64,000 nucleotides of DNA, from contig PSQN01000010.1 in NCBI GenBank assembly GCA_002989075.1, forward strand, positions 248,001 to 312,000. The letters run 5' to 3'. This DNA comes from Arthonia radiata. Its lineage: Eukaryota; Ascomycota; Arthoniomycetes; Arthoniales; Arthoniaceae. This document shows, one piece after another, positions 23,477 to 34,637 of the stretch; position 1 is the first letter of the stretch; each line of letters opens with the position of its first letter. A program made the position numbers and the translations under genes. Below the pieces are notes generated by a model, which made no database searches, was not told the DNA's origin, and worked only from the letters and a program-made list of their open reading frames with translations.

Positions 23477-25064
23477 TTACTCCTGGGTAACTTCTATCTC
23501 GGTATGTACAGCAATCAAGCCATCCTCAATGCCCAACGGCATCGGAAACCTGTGCTCGCTCGCGAGCCTCCTCAGCTCCGCCATCGCCATCTCATCATCG
23601 TCGTCGTCCTTCCTCATTGTCTCCGCGCGGCTCTCACTTCGTCCATGCCGCGCACCCAGACTGACGTTGTCTGACTCTACCTCGGCGACTTGAGTTGATC
23701 CACAGTCTTTCGGTGTTGTGATGTCTCTTGACAGCCGGTTTTGCTGTCTTGGATCGCGACTATCCGGCCTATCCATCGGCGACCATGGGCGTACGGGCGA
23801 CTCGACCAGTCTTGCGAAGCCTGTGTTGTTCTTCCCGATATGCGCCTCGGGATGTAGTCTTCGCATCGCCGGCGAGACAGTGTTGCGCGGCGGTGGGCGC
23901 GCGTATTTCAAAGGCAAGGACATGGGTTCAAAGTGGAAGCGATCGCGCAATCGACGAGGTATGAGAGATTCGAATGCTGGGTATGATGCGGGAAGGCAGG
24001 CTGCGATGAGGTAAGTGCTACATTCGATGATGTTCGTGTACATGAGAGGTGCATTCGTATCTGGTCCCTCGTCAGTCTAGACTTCTGCGCTTTGGTAAGT
24101 AGTCGAACTCACTTGGTACGATGATGGAAGCATCGTTCCTTGCGTAGACCGCCCAGCGTACGCAACTCGCTGCCAGAGCAAGCATGCCAGTTAGGAAGAT
24201 GAAGGTCACCCCCAGTCGGCGTGCAACACTGGCTTCTAGGCCCCAGATTGCTGGAAGAGGTGTCACCAGCATGACAACGTCGCTTTGATGCCAAAATATC
24301 AGTACATTGTCTTCCGGCCCCCAAACATTTCAGAACAGAACGTGGGGATAGCATGACTTACATCAGGATGTTAGGCAGTCCGAAACTGCGATAATAAAAA
24401 TTGAAATCTCGGCACTGCCCTCCAACGACTGTTCTGTCCCAGAAGAAGCTCACCGGCGTGCACAGAGTGACGCCCGCGATAATGAACGCGATTGCCATCA
24501 CCGTAACGAATCCCATCAACAGATAGCTGATGATTCGCGTCTTCCGACCGGTGAAAATCCGTAGATACAGCGTGATTATCGACAGCTTGGGCAATGTAAA
24601 GCTGAGTGTTAATAGTATCAGCGAGGCGAAGACGACCTTCAAGGTGGGTGTGAGCTGGTCTGGCTGGATGATAGGTGCGTTTGCCAGTTTGTCACCGACG
24701 GATTCGTAGTGCGCAAGGACTGTTCACTATTAGCCATCCAAGCCAGCCAAAGTCGCGCCCTTGAGGAGTCGCGCCTGAGTATGGCTTCACCTACGCAGAC
24801 CGCAAACGCATGCTGCGACATTGGCAAGGTAAGCTGGAACTATGAAGTAATCCTGCGTGAACTGGTCAGCGCATCGAACTTCAAGCGTAACTCTAGCGAC
24901 AAGTCACTCACGTCCCAGCCGACCTCCGAGCGTCTGATGATGAATCGGGAGACGAATCTCAACCCAACGAAGAACGTATTCAACACAAGGTAGATGATAC
25001 AGACGAATACCAACGGCTTCATAGCCTCAGTGGCCGTCTGAGTGCTGGGTTGAGCATTCACCAT
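23477..25064 (-). CDS. PTH11-like rhodopsin-family integral membrane protein
   Basis: Fungal rhodopsin-domain (seven-helix, PTH11-related) protein of 440 aa. Exons in gene order: 24912-25064, 24795-24852, 24362-24719, 24113-24282 and 23477-24060. Seven hydrophobic segments can be followed: VFVCIIYLVLNTFFVGLRF, FIVPAYLANVAACVCGLL, VVFASLILLTLSF, ISYLLMGFVTVMAIAFIIAG, DVVMLVTPLPAIWGL, VTFIFLTGMLALAASCVRW, and YTNIIECSTYLIAACLPA. The DVVMLVTPLP block and the NIIEC segment with nearby Cys and Pro are typical of the family. The cytosolic tail is long, Arg/Pro-rich and then acidic. There is no CFEM domain. Members sense surface or nutrient cues upstream of G proteins, but the ligand is unknown. The ATG at 25064 was chosen because the reading frame upstream has only a GTG. 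Confidence 0.85.
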
Positions 25065-25905
25065 GTTTGAGAGGTCTGTGAGGACACAGTCTTCCACGGG
25101 CTACTCAGCAACAATTATTCACTGTTAAGTCGCCAGCATGGTTTCTCGATGTACACAGCCAAGAGTCAGACCAGCAGGCATAGCAAGCATGGTGGAGAAG
25201 AACCCCAGATGGCAGCGTGGCGGGAGGGAGCTACTCATCCGCACCAGAAACTCAACGGCAGGGCTCACACTGCGCCGTAACAAAGCTCCAACACGGTGGG
25301 CGGGCCTCGTTTGTTGTTAACAGCAGCCTCATCGGCGAGTCGAGATCAGCTGAATCCCTCGCCACATGCGGAGCAAGTCGGCCGTGTGTGTGGCAGCTGC
25401 ACGCGGGACAGCAGGCGGGTGTTTCAGCCTAGCACGTTTTGCGTCTATATTTGGGCGAGCTTCCTACCTCAATTGTCTGATTTTTGAGACATTTTCGAAC
25501 GTGTTGCGCGTCTGGCCTGGTGCGGTTGTGGTAAACGAACTTTGCCGCCTGTTTGCGCGTTGGCGAATGTGGCGATCATCGTGTGTCGCGGCTGGCAGAT
25601 ATATGCCGAACGTTGGATAATCAAAGAGGCAAACGCCGCGATACGAACTGCAGCTTAAATCGACCACAACGGTATAATGCAGAAAGCTGGGTCAAAGGTG
25701 TTTTGTATGAGGGTGTTGAAGATTGCAACAAGAGCAATCCTGGTGTACTTACTCAGACTCACGGAGAAGCCAGGATTTAATAGATCGATAGACAAATATA
25801 GTCGTTATCCTAAAACATCCATCCCAGGAACCTCATACATAAAGCAGCATTTACCGTCGCTATGCACACAATCATAGACATCATTAAACCTGTACCGACC
25901 GTTAA
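25065..25905. other. intergenic region
   Basis: No gene recognised. It contains the receptor promoter and the 3' side of the LtrA-family gene; short frames lack features. Confidence 0.45.
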
Positions 25906-28366
25906 TCAAACCTTCTCCTTCTTAGCATGGTGGCGCTCGGCAATCTTCTGCGACAAACCCCAAGCGTGAATCGGCTCGAAGATCTTCGCGTGTCGGTCAA
26001 AGCCAGCCATGAACTCCCACAGAGATATTATAAGGACAATTATCAAGACGATGCCAAGCACCAATGTTGGGTCGGTGTAGTGTGGTATCCATACGCAAGC
26101 GAGCGCGATAATGCCTAGAAGCCTAGGAAACATGCGAAGGTAGTGGTTGCCAATCCAGAGCTCATGCTTAGAGTCCAAGGACCGATTGAGCAATCCGATG
26201 ACGAGTTGACAAAAGAGAATGATTGCGGCGTCGACACAGACCACAATCGTGGCCACGTGAAGCTGTGAACGACTTTGTCAGTAAGTAGATCTTTGGGAAC
26301 CTGCGCCATATCAAACATACAGTAGCCTCATCGTTATTCGGCTCTGGTCCGCTGGCACCCGCTCTTCTGTTTAATCGTCGAGTATCCTGATGTGGCTGCA
26401 CGTCGACATCCTCGTGGGGTTTGAACTCGATCAAATACAGGATGCCACTGCTCAGCATGATCAATGCGCCGTATAAGGGGACGTGAATACTACGGTGGTC
26501 AGCAATGTGAAGCGAATCGCTTTGTGGCTGAACTTACGTGTACCAAAGATACTTGATCCACCAGCGTCGATACAGCGCGTGCACGTACGTCCTGGACATG
26601 TCGCCGTGAAAGTACGTGAAAGCGAGGTAGAAGTATATGAGCAGAGCCTGGATACCACGTCCAAGATTCTCTGTTATACCTTGGCCAAGCGGACTCCCCT
26701 TGATGAGGAGGAAAACCCCTTCACCAAGGGCAACGATGAAGAAGTTTTCGTAGCGTGCGGCCGTGTGTCGCACATCAATTGTCTTGCGTAAGTTGCCTCC
26801 GGAAAGTCTGTTGGTGAGGGGAGAGGAAGCAAAAAGGTTCTCAAATGAGTCATACACGATAGCTGCGACAAGCAACCAGATCTTATGGTGAGGATTCGTG
26901 ATGACCGTTGCAGCCACCCAGAGCGCGATAGAAGGTACTCCAACCAGGATAGCTGCCAGGAACATCTTGCGTAGCCTGAATAGCAATCAGTCAAGGGCGC
27001 CACGCCTAGTCACGACATAGTCGACTTACCAAGGGATCCAAATGCTGTAGAATGTCTCTACTGCGGTCACAGTGACGGTGGCCAGTACGTAAGCTAAGAT
27101 CAAGAAGTTGCCCCCGTTTTGGTGTCCATCTGCGATGCTCTGAATGAAATAAGGAGCGTTATTGCCCCAAACCATAGCAAGTATCAATACCCATACGACG
27201 AGCAAGCGTTGGGCCAGGTCATCCATGAAATAAGAGTTGAGAAAGTTTTGGAGCGTTGACCAAATACGCCAGGCAGGTAGATAAAGCAAAATGAAGTGAC
27301 CTAGGGAGGCTCCTGGGCTGACCTTGTCCACGTCCACAAATGCCTCTTGGAAGAAATGCTCGGCGATATTTGATATAACACCAATGAATAGCAGGTCAAT
27401 GAAAAGGTCAAGGCGCTCTCTGTGCTTTCGCAGGCTTTCCGGGTGATGCTTTTCGGAACTGTCCGCCTTGTTGTTTAGGGGTGCAATGCTCATATAGTGT
27501 GATTCTGGATGCTCCAGGTTGATTCTGCCGTCATCTCCGACGTCCAGAAGATGGCCGTTATGCTCAACTTGCAACGCTCGCGGCCGGCGAAACAAATATT
27601 TGTTGGGTATGCGTTCTTCCACAGGGACCTCGTCCATGAAAGTTTCTCTCCTCTTCTCTTTGCGATGGTGCCGGACGAAGTGCTGAGATGGGAGCGGTGA
27701 ACGAGGGTCAGTCTTTTCGTTGAGGGCCTCGGTCGCTGCAGGACTTGACTCTTCACGTTCCTTTTCGCTTCCTTGCGTGCGTAGTTGGGTGTCCGAGTTG
27801 GAATTCGAGTTGGAATTCGAGTTGTAGTCCGAGTCTGAGTCCTCATTGTTGGGTCCCTTTTCATGCTCCAGCTCATGCGGTTTCTCGCTCCGAAACGTGA
27901 ACGGGTTGTGAAAATTGATGAAGCTATTGCCTTTGCTGGGGGCAGAACGGCTCCGCGATAGCCCTTCAGGAGGAGTTGAATCATCTGACCAATGGCTCCG
28001 TGGGAGGTAATGCGCTGATGCGGAGTCTCCAGACGACAGCTTCCCAATCTCTGTGCTCTGCCTTTTCGAAGGTGCCTGTACAGATGGCTTACACGACAAG
28101 CCTACTGGCGCGTCGGTGGGCCTTTGAGCAGGCGGCGGGCGCTGTGGGCCTTCTCGTCGCGTCCATTGCTGTGACCCACTACGAGACTGGCTCGGTCGAT
28201 CAGCAGAAACCGCTACGCCGATGGCCTCGACATTTTGTGTGACATGAAACGAACTCGGCTCGTTGGACCTCTCCGAGATAGAAGACGGATTTTCAAAAGA
28301 GCGCGAGCGAAACGGACTACGAGGAGGTACTGAGGGATCTGGAGTGCGGCTCTCCTGTGATGCCAT
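25906..28366 (-). CDS. low temperature requirement A (LtrA) family membrane protein
   Basis: Multi-pass membrane protein of 766 aa in four exons: 27030-28366, 26538-26975, 26321-26489 and 25906-26262. The first 300 residues are hydrophilic and Ser/Pro-rich. The LtrA hallmark then appears at about residues 315-340 as HRERLDLFIDLLFIGVISNI, followed by roughly ten hydrophobic helices (for example LLVVWVLILAMVWGNNAPYF and VLGIVLIIVLIISLWEF) and the DVRHTAARYENFFIVALGEG block typical of the family. The bacterial namesake was linked to growth at low temperature; the fungal function is not established. A short tandem repeat (GAGTTGGAATTC units near 27795-27830) encodes an Asn-Ser run. All intron phases agree. 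Confidence 0.88.
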
Positions 28367-29557
28367 GATTAGTATGGACGTATAGAAGCTGAAAGCCCAC
28401 GGTGCAAGCAGGCAAGAAAGCTCACGGACTCTGGGAGAGAAAGGCTATGAAGATGGTCATAGCAGTGTGTGTGGGGGAGATCAAGCCCGAACCGCTTTGA
28501 CTATGGCCACGTTTGCATCAGGAAGATATTTGCAGAGACGGCACACCCGCGTGCGTCGGAAAGGTTGGGGGTAAGCGTGCGACTGGACTGAGCGGAGGGA
28601 AGCTTGGAACACACACCTCATCGTCCTTGGCACCTTGGCGTTGGACCTGAAACGGGGGCCAGGGATGCTCGGCACTTCTTCTTCGGGCAAAAGCGGCTCG
28701 CCCTCCGTTCTCAGAATGGAAAGGTGTCTCACAACTCATCCCACCTGGGCACAGATCTGGGACGTACATGTCATCGTCTGGTCTCTTCAGTCAAGAACAC
28801 GAGCAGTAATTGAGGCTGTGACTGCATATTTACACAATAACGAGCATCTTGGACCTTATCATGATCGCCCTTTACAGGAGTTTCCAAGATGAAGTAGCAA
28901 TCGTTCCCTTTGGCAAACGTACCACTTCAGTGACACCACGCCGTGGACCGGCAGGCCATTGAGGGATGGGAGCTGTAGAGGCTTAAATCTGATGCTGCAG
29001 TTGATAGAGATAAACACGCGCAACAAGGCTGCCGCAAGTCGTGAACGGATGCCGCCTACATAGCGGAGGAACATTGCTGGAGGTTTCCAAGGCGCCCAAG
29101 ACTGGAAGTGGCCCTTACGAAGATCAAGTCAGGCGATCCGCCGAGATTTAGTAATCCGGCTAGATGTGAATGCCATTGTCCAAGGCATATCTCGAAACTA
29201 GAAAGAGGCAAGGTCCAGCTTTTTTCAAAAGTGACAATTCATCTCCGACTCGGGGGCTCTCCTGTGGCTCGCAGTCAATGCTTGGCGTTGAAGTGACAAT
29301 TGAGCCCGTTCGTGGTATTGTAATCATTTACTAAGCCTCCTCGAAGACTGATGAATGAAAGATATTGAGCTGGATATAAAGAATGTTCACACGGAAGCAT
29401 TCTATCTCTTTCACTCACAGCCGTGTCATACAATAGCCTTCAATACTTCGTTCACTAATTTCACAACGAGCCTTTTGGAACGTTCTCCAGACAATACTGT
29501 CTGTGGTTCTTGTAAAGAGCAAACACCAGAACGAACTGTGTCGACAAGCTGCTCGGA
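28367..29557. other. 1.2-kb divergent intergenic region
   Basis: Lies between the LtrA-family start (minus) and the dehydrogenase start (plus), so it holds two promoters. No gene is supported. Confidence 0.45.
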
Positions 29558-30870
29558 ATGGATCCTCCGTACCCTTCATACACAAAGGTCTGGCACAACA
29601 AGCCATACCCCGCGATTTCTCCTTCGCGGCCAGAGCTCTCAGCAGCTGGCAAGACCGTCGTCATTGCGGGCGGCGGTCAAGGTATTGGCAGATATATCGC
29701 TTTGGCATTCGCTGAGGCCGGTGCCGATAGCATTGCCCTGCTCGCACGCCGCACTGCTGCATTGAAGGAGTCGAAGGAGCTAATTAACAGAGCTTGGCCA
29801 TTAGTCAAGGTGACATTACACCCAGTAGATGTCACTGATGAGGATGGCTTGAACAGGGTTGCTACCGAGATTGGCGGTTGGGATGTCCTTGTTCTGGTAA
29901 GTCCCACAGCAGCCGCGCATTTCGTTCTGTGCCTTGAAAGTCATTGTCAGGCAGCTGAAGCGATGGCGCTACCCTATAGCCCTTTGTTTGGAACTTCACC
30001 CAACTCCAGAACGGGCTGTGCTAACATCTTCCTTCCAGAACGCCGGGGCAATGCAAATTCCGCCAGGCAAGGCACTCGATGGCAAGATTGATGATTGGTG
30101 GCGGATCTTCGAGGTGAGCGCACCCCTCATTACCATCTGCGGTGCAGACACTGGGCCCATTCTGACCCTCCTACCCAGATTAATGTCAAAGGAACCATGC
30201 TCACGACGCAAGCTTTCTTCCCGACCAAGAAGTCAGAAGCAAAGGTGGTCGGCATCACGTCCAGTGCCTTCGTCTTCCCGACAAAGCTTCTGCTCGGCAC
30301 GTCATCATACAACTCTTCGAAGCTTGCTCAAGCTAAGGCGCTGGAGTTCCTCTCACTGGAATATCCGGATGTGTTCTTCGCCCTGGTACAGCCCGGCATA
30401 ATCAAGACAGAGATGCTGGAAAAGAGTGGTAAGCCTTGGAGTATCCTCACATTCCGCTTTGTTGCCTCAAATCTATCGCCCAGCAGCTAGCGCGCCGGCG
30501 CTGTCTCAGAAGACTTCGAAACCAGGGTGAACCTCAGAAGGGGATATGCTGACATTTTGTTTCTAAGGTGTGACAGGCATGGCATTTGATGACGGTAGGC
30601 TTGCCTCAACTTAATCGCTAACATTTGACATGCATGGCTGACTAAAGTTATGTAGGTGAACTTGCGGGAAACTTCACCGTCTGGACCACCAGTCCAGAAG
30701 CTTCGTTCATCCGCGGAAAGCTGGTGTACGCCAACTTTGATGTGGAAGAGCTGAAAGAGAAGGCGAATCGACTTGTCAACTCTTCCGATTTGTCCACGGG
30801 ATTGCACGGAATCGCACCGATGGATGGGGCTGCCGCTGATGAAGCGCTGGGAGATATATTTACCAGGTGA
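29558..30870 (+). CDS. short-chain dehydrogenase/reductase
   Basis: NAD(P)-dependent SDR of 301 aa in five exons: 29558-29896, 30039-30113, 30179-30428, 30568-30594 (27 nt) and 30656-30870. The Rossmann glycine motif is GGGQGIGR near residue 38. NAGAMQIP comes at the start of exon 2, the catalytic Ser is in GITSSAF and the catalytic pair is YNSSK (Y-x3-K). PGIIKTEM follows the active site and a C-terminal block, WTTSPEASFIRGKLVYANFD, is typical of the fungal subfamily. The classical TG start of the glycine motif is replaced by AG. Substrate is unknown. The 27-nt micro-exon is supported by phase on both sides and joins GVTGMAFDDG to ELAGNF. The coding end overlaps the convergent bZIP-like gene by 11 bp. 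Confidence 0.88.
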
Positions 30871-32193
30871 AAGACTGCACACAATTGTCCACGCATCTCT
30901 TTGGGAATCTTGGACCCGTTCCAAAGCAGATACACGCTAGCACAATTTGGGAGATGAGCTTTGTTGAGTCTTGGGCTTTCGTTTCACAGACTGCTGCACG
31001 ACCGTTCGCCCCGAATTGGACCTGTTTGCGCTTGATGGTTGTGGTGCCAATGTCGATCGCCCATACCTGACGCAGGTATTCTTCAATCTCGAACATCTGA
31101 AGGTTACGGCCGCAATCTTGCTCGAGCTCGTGGTGATAGTCTCGCTCACAGTGACCTTCGATCACCTTCGCTGATCGCTTTTCATGTTCGTGTTGCTCAG
31201 CGGTCATTGGCGTCATTGGCGTTGCTTGCTGGTACAAGCGTCTGCAGCACTCGATGATACGCCATTTGGTGATACTCGTAGGCTCATGCCGTCTCGTCAG
31301 ACGGAACATGCGTATTGGAGGAGCCGGCTGCGGGCCTAGAGGTGCAAGTGTCAGCACAAGAATTTCTAAACAGCATTGTCATCAGAGTCCCTAGGGGCTT
31401 TATGCGCCATTATTTTCTGAGCGCCAGCAAATGGGATCGTGGTTGGGCCACAAGATACTACAGAAGTTGGAGCGTGGACGCTGTGAACCTACCTTCCTCA
31501 ACCTGCAACTGCTCACGTGCATTCATCACCAATGAATACATCAGTCTCGCCGCAAAACTGTCCATGCCGGCTTGGATTTCAGCCTCAATGTTGCGACCTT
31601 GCCAGCTCATAGGAGACGCAGAAGACGCCCATAGCAAGCCGTAGTCGAAGCGTGGATTCCAAAAGCTATTGCTGGTGCCTGGAACGTGTCCGGTGTAACC
31701 TTGCATCAATTGGTCCGTATCACTGCCCTCAGAGGTTGATATAAGAGTGCTGCTAGTATCTTCGCTTGATGATACTCTGCGACCTTGGATCGAGGATTTC
31801 TCAGGGCTTTCGAGCTGCTTCTCGGTTCCATCCTCGGTGTCAGCTTCCTGAGCTTTGGCGACAAATTTTTTAGTCAATTGGGCAATGTTGTCCTCTGATG
31901 TTCCGACATCTCCAGGGTCCCCACGAGAGATTAGGTGGTCGTTGGCCTTGATGAAGATGTTGCTTAGGTCACCAATAATGTCATGCAATCGTTCAATCTC
32001 GGCATCACGCTCGGCAAGCTGAGTAGCAACACGGGACCGCTTCACTTGTTGCTTCTTGCGATCTCGTTCTCGTCGGTCCTGGTGAGCTTAGAAACTATCT
32101 TGGTATGGTCCGGAACATGCCTACATTTAGGACTGTGTCTTCGGAGACTGCTGCTCTCGGACGTCCTCTTCTACTTCCGATGGCGGGCGCCAT
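30860..32193 (-). CDS. bZIP-like transcription factor with degenerate basic region
   Basis: Exons in gene order 32125-32193, 31493-32078 and 30860-31335 give 376 aa. The basic/coiled-coil segment sits at about residues 22-65: NDRRERDRKKQQVKRSRVA, then a heptad-rich helix AERDAEIERLHDIIGDL. An Asn-x7-Lys spacing is present, but the usual Asn-x2-Ala-x2-Cys/Ser core is lost and the zipper Leu positions are weak. The centre (FDYGLLWASSAS, then IQAGMDSFAARLMYSLVMN) and the later FRLTRRHEPTSITKWRIIECCRRLY resemble the C-terminal region of a family of ascomycete bZIP proteins, so membership there is inferred. It could have lost DNA binding or depend on a partner. Stop codon TAA is at 30860-30862. 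Confidence 0.65.
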
Positions 32194-32490
32194 GATCTTT
32201 TTACCTCAGAGGTTAGACGGGCACGAGCAGATACGAAGAACAGAACACTCTCCATTCTGGCACGGGTCTTACAAAGACGGAATGTATTGGTTCCCTACTC
32301 CGACTTTTAGTCAGCGTCCCCAGCTGGGTGAGCTTGTGCCACTATTTGTGGCTGTTCGATAGCGGAGTACAAGCTTCACGTGAGTGTTATGAAGCTTCGC
32401 ACCGCTGCACGCCACCTCTTTGGGCGTGATCTGGTGTGCTGGTCCTGCATTTCTCAAGGACTCTTTCATGACAAGATTCCGCCCATCTGC

Positions 32491-33165
32491 TCAACCTTCC
32501 CTTGCGGTCCCATTGTCACGGCTCAAGACCGTCCCGAGCGCAGCGACTACAGTGCCCATCGGCACCGCGAGCGCCTGCAACCAGGTTGTTTTCATGCCCA
32601 CAGCCTGACAAACCGAGAAGATCGAGCCGGCGGGAATGTACGCGCCGTAGGACGTCGCCTGCCACCATGCGGCCAGTGAGCCTATAAACTCGGTGTTAAA
32701 CAGACGAACTCAGCGACAGTCACAGAACTATATTGACAACGCACCCAAAGCCGGTCCAGCACCGGTGAACCCAACAATCTTCAGCGGGAGCGCAGTTACC
32801 CCTGCAGGTCCCAGGATGACGATCGCACTGGTCTGAATGGCGATACCAGTGACTTGACCCGGGTGCGCCTTGGCGTACTGAGCCACGGAAGAGAGTGCCG
32901 TGTGGAAGCTTCCAGTAGTGTTGTAATTCAGTGCGCTTCTGACAGTGGTGTGGAAGGTTTCTGAGCGCATGAAGCCACCCGCAGCGGAGAGACCTTGACT
33001 GACCGCGTTGACGTTCAGGCGGCCCATGACTGTTGTGAGCGTCTGGTTGAGATTTGGAGAGCGAGAATAATCGGCAATATTGCCAATGGCTACGTTGAGA
33101 TGGTCAATGACGTAAGAGGTTGGGTGGGTTGTTGTGAATTTTCCCAGCAAGATACACACCGGCAA
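32491..33165 (-). CDS. interferon-induced 6-16 (ISG12/IFI6) family protein
   Basis: Two exons are visible, 32745-33165 and 32491-32681, encoding a small Gly/Ala-rich hydrophobic protein. After a polar N-terminal part come IAIQTSAIVILGPAGVTALP, IVGFTGAGPALGSLAAWW and YIPAGSIFSVCQAVGM. These follow the order of the Ifi-6-16 domain, a hairpin of Gly-rich membrane helices with GF-GxG...GS-AA-WQ and AGS-F motifs. In animals the family affects mitochondria and apoptosis; fungal roles are unknown. The first exon opens at a splice acceptor (ctgcag) with no in-frame ATG before it, so a further 5' exon upstream of 33170 is missing from this model. An internal ATG (MGRLNV) is the fallback start. Confidence 0.7.
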
Positions 33166-33509
33166 CTGCAGTCACTTGTTAAAAAATCAGAAAAGGTGCA
33201 GGTAGTTGAAGCTAAGCAAAGCCAATGAGTAAGTGGAGCAACAGTGGGTGGTAATGAACAGCTTCGCAGCTACACTCTCATGTAAAAGCGCACCGGCGAT
33301 CGCAGCATCAAACACACGGACAAGCCTGTTTGCATGGCTATGAAAACGTTCGTGTTCACTGTCGAGCTATCCATGCTAATGCATATAAGAAGACCCCGAA
33401 GGTCGCGCTCTCAGCACGTAGAGGTGTCTAAGCCTGAAGCATGCCCAACCAGCGTGTGCATGCTTCCAAGCTGGCCATGCGTCGATGCATAACGCGGTGT
33501 GTCACGCTG

Positions 33510-34022
33510 CTACTCGTAGGACTTCTTCTTGTCCTCGATCGGAATGTCGCTGCCGGTCTTGCTCTTGTACCTTGTATTACAGGTCAGATACGGAAGTCAG
33601 AATCATGAGACAGGGACACTTACTGGCCACGGATGAAGTCCGAGATCTGTTCGTCTTTGGCTTGCTCGACGGCCGACTCGTTGCTTTCGAGAAGATTAGC
33701 CATCGTCTTCAGGGTTGGTGTACAGGCCATCTACCTCTGGTCGCCTGCACCCATGAATCTCTCCTGAACAAAGTCGACGCCTGTTCGAGTTTCGTCAGCC
33801 ACAAGCGTGTTCCTCTGGTGAATGGTCGGGCAGTGAGACGTTCGCGGGCGTACCCTTGTCAACGTAGTCCTCGTCCTTCTCAGACTCCTTGCCACCGCCA
33901 GCTTTGGAATTGAGTTTATCCATGAAGCCGCCGCCAGAGGAGCCGCCCTCAGATGAACCGCCCTGCTGCTTGTCCTTGTCGTCGGAGGAGCCGCCGCCGG
34001 TGAAGCTCTTGAGTGCGTCCAT
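33510..34022 (-). CDS. small conserved hydrophilic protein
   Basis: Four short exons (33854-34022, 33735-33780, 33624-33683, 33510-33570) give 111 aa with consistent phases. The N-terminus is Gly/Ser/Lys-rich (MDALKSFTGGGSSDDKDKQQ), then DEDYVDKGVDFVQERFMGAG, SNESAVEQAKDEQISDFIRG and YKSKTGSDIPIEDKKKSYE. I recognise this pattern from small ascomycete proteins of unknown function. It has no signal peptide or membrane helix and is probably soluble and partly disordered, in the style of stress-related hydrophilins; that role is only inference. It faces the CobW gene across a 615-bp region. Confidence 0.78.
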
Positions 34023-34637
34023 AGTGTAGTCTGTGGTCGGAACTTGCTGTTCGTATTCGAAGTCTGTGCTGCTTTGGTTGCTGGGATGTCCAAATCGAAG
34101 CGTGGTAGGAGCAAGGAAGACAGATTAAGTAGCAATCGAGAAGACGCTGATAGGCATCACGCGGGGTACAAACAAGCAGGATTTGGCGGGCTTGGCAAAA
34201 GTTGGCAGTGGGCAAAGCTTGCCGCGTTTGTGGAGCTCGCAAACTCCTCCTGAAAACACAAGTGGATCCATCGAAATCACTAGCAAGCATGTTTCAGCTC
34301 GTCCAGGGGAAGAAGCCGACTCCGATAATGGACTTGGCGGTGGCCGCGTTTGTTGACATTTTGCTATTTGCGGAAACCCCACCCTGATGACGTCAAAGTC
34401 TGTTCACCCGCGAGTGTCGAAGATTTCCCCTTAGACACTATCTTATCTATTTGCATAGCAATACATACCGCAAGTCTATACAAAATTCCCTCCAGCATGA
34501 TACTCTGCACTCTCGTCTTACCAAAACAAGTCTGATAAAGCGACGCCTGCAGATCGGCTCACACGCAAGCAATACAAGTGACAGTGCGGTGGGGAAGGCT
34601 CTGGAAGAAACATCTCACGTTGGGGGACCGTCAAGCC
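34023..34637. promoter_or_regulatory. divergent promoter region, hydrophilic protein / CobW GTPase
   Basis: Two genes start on either side and point away, so both control regions lie in these 615 bp. No recognisable elements beyond pyrimidine-rich leaders. Confidence 0.45.
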
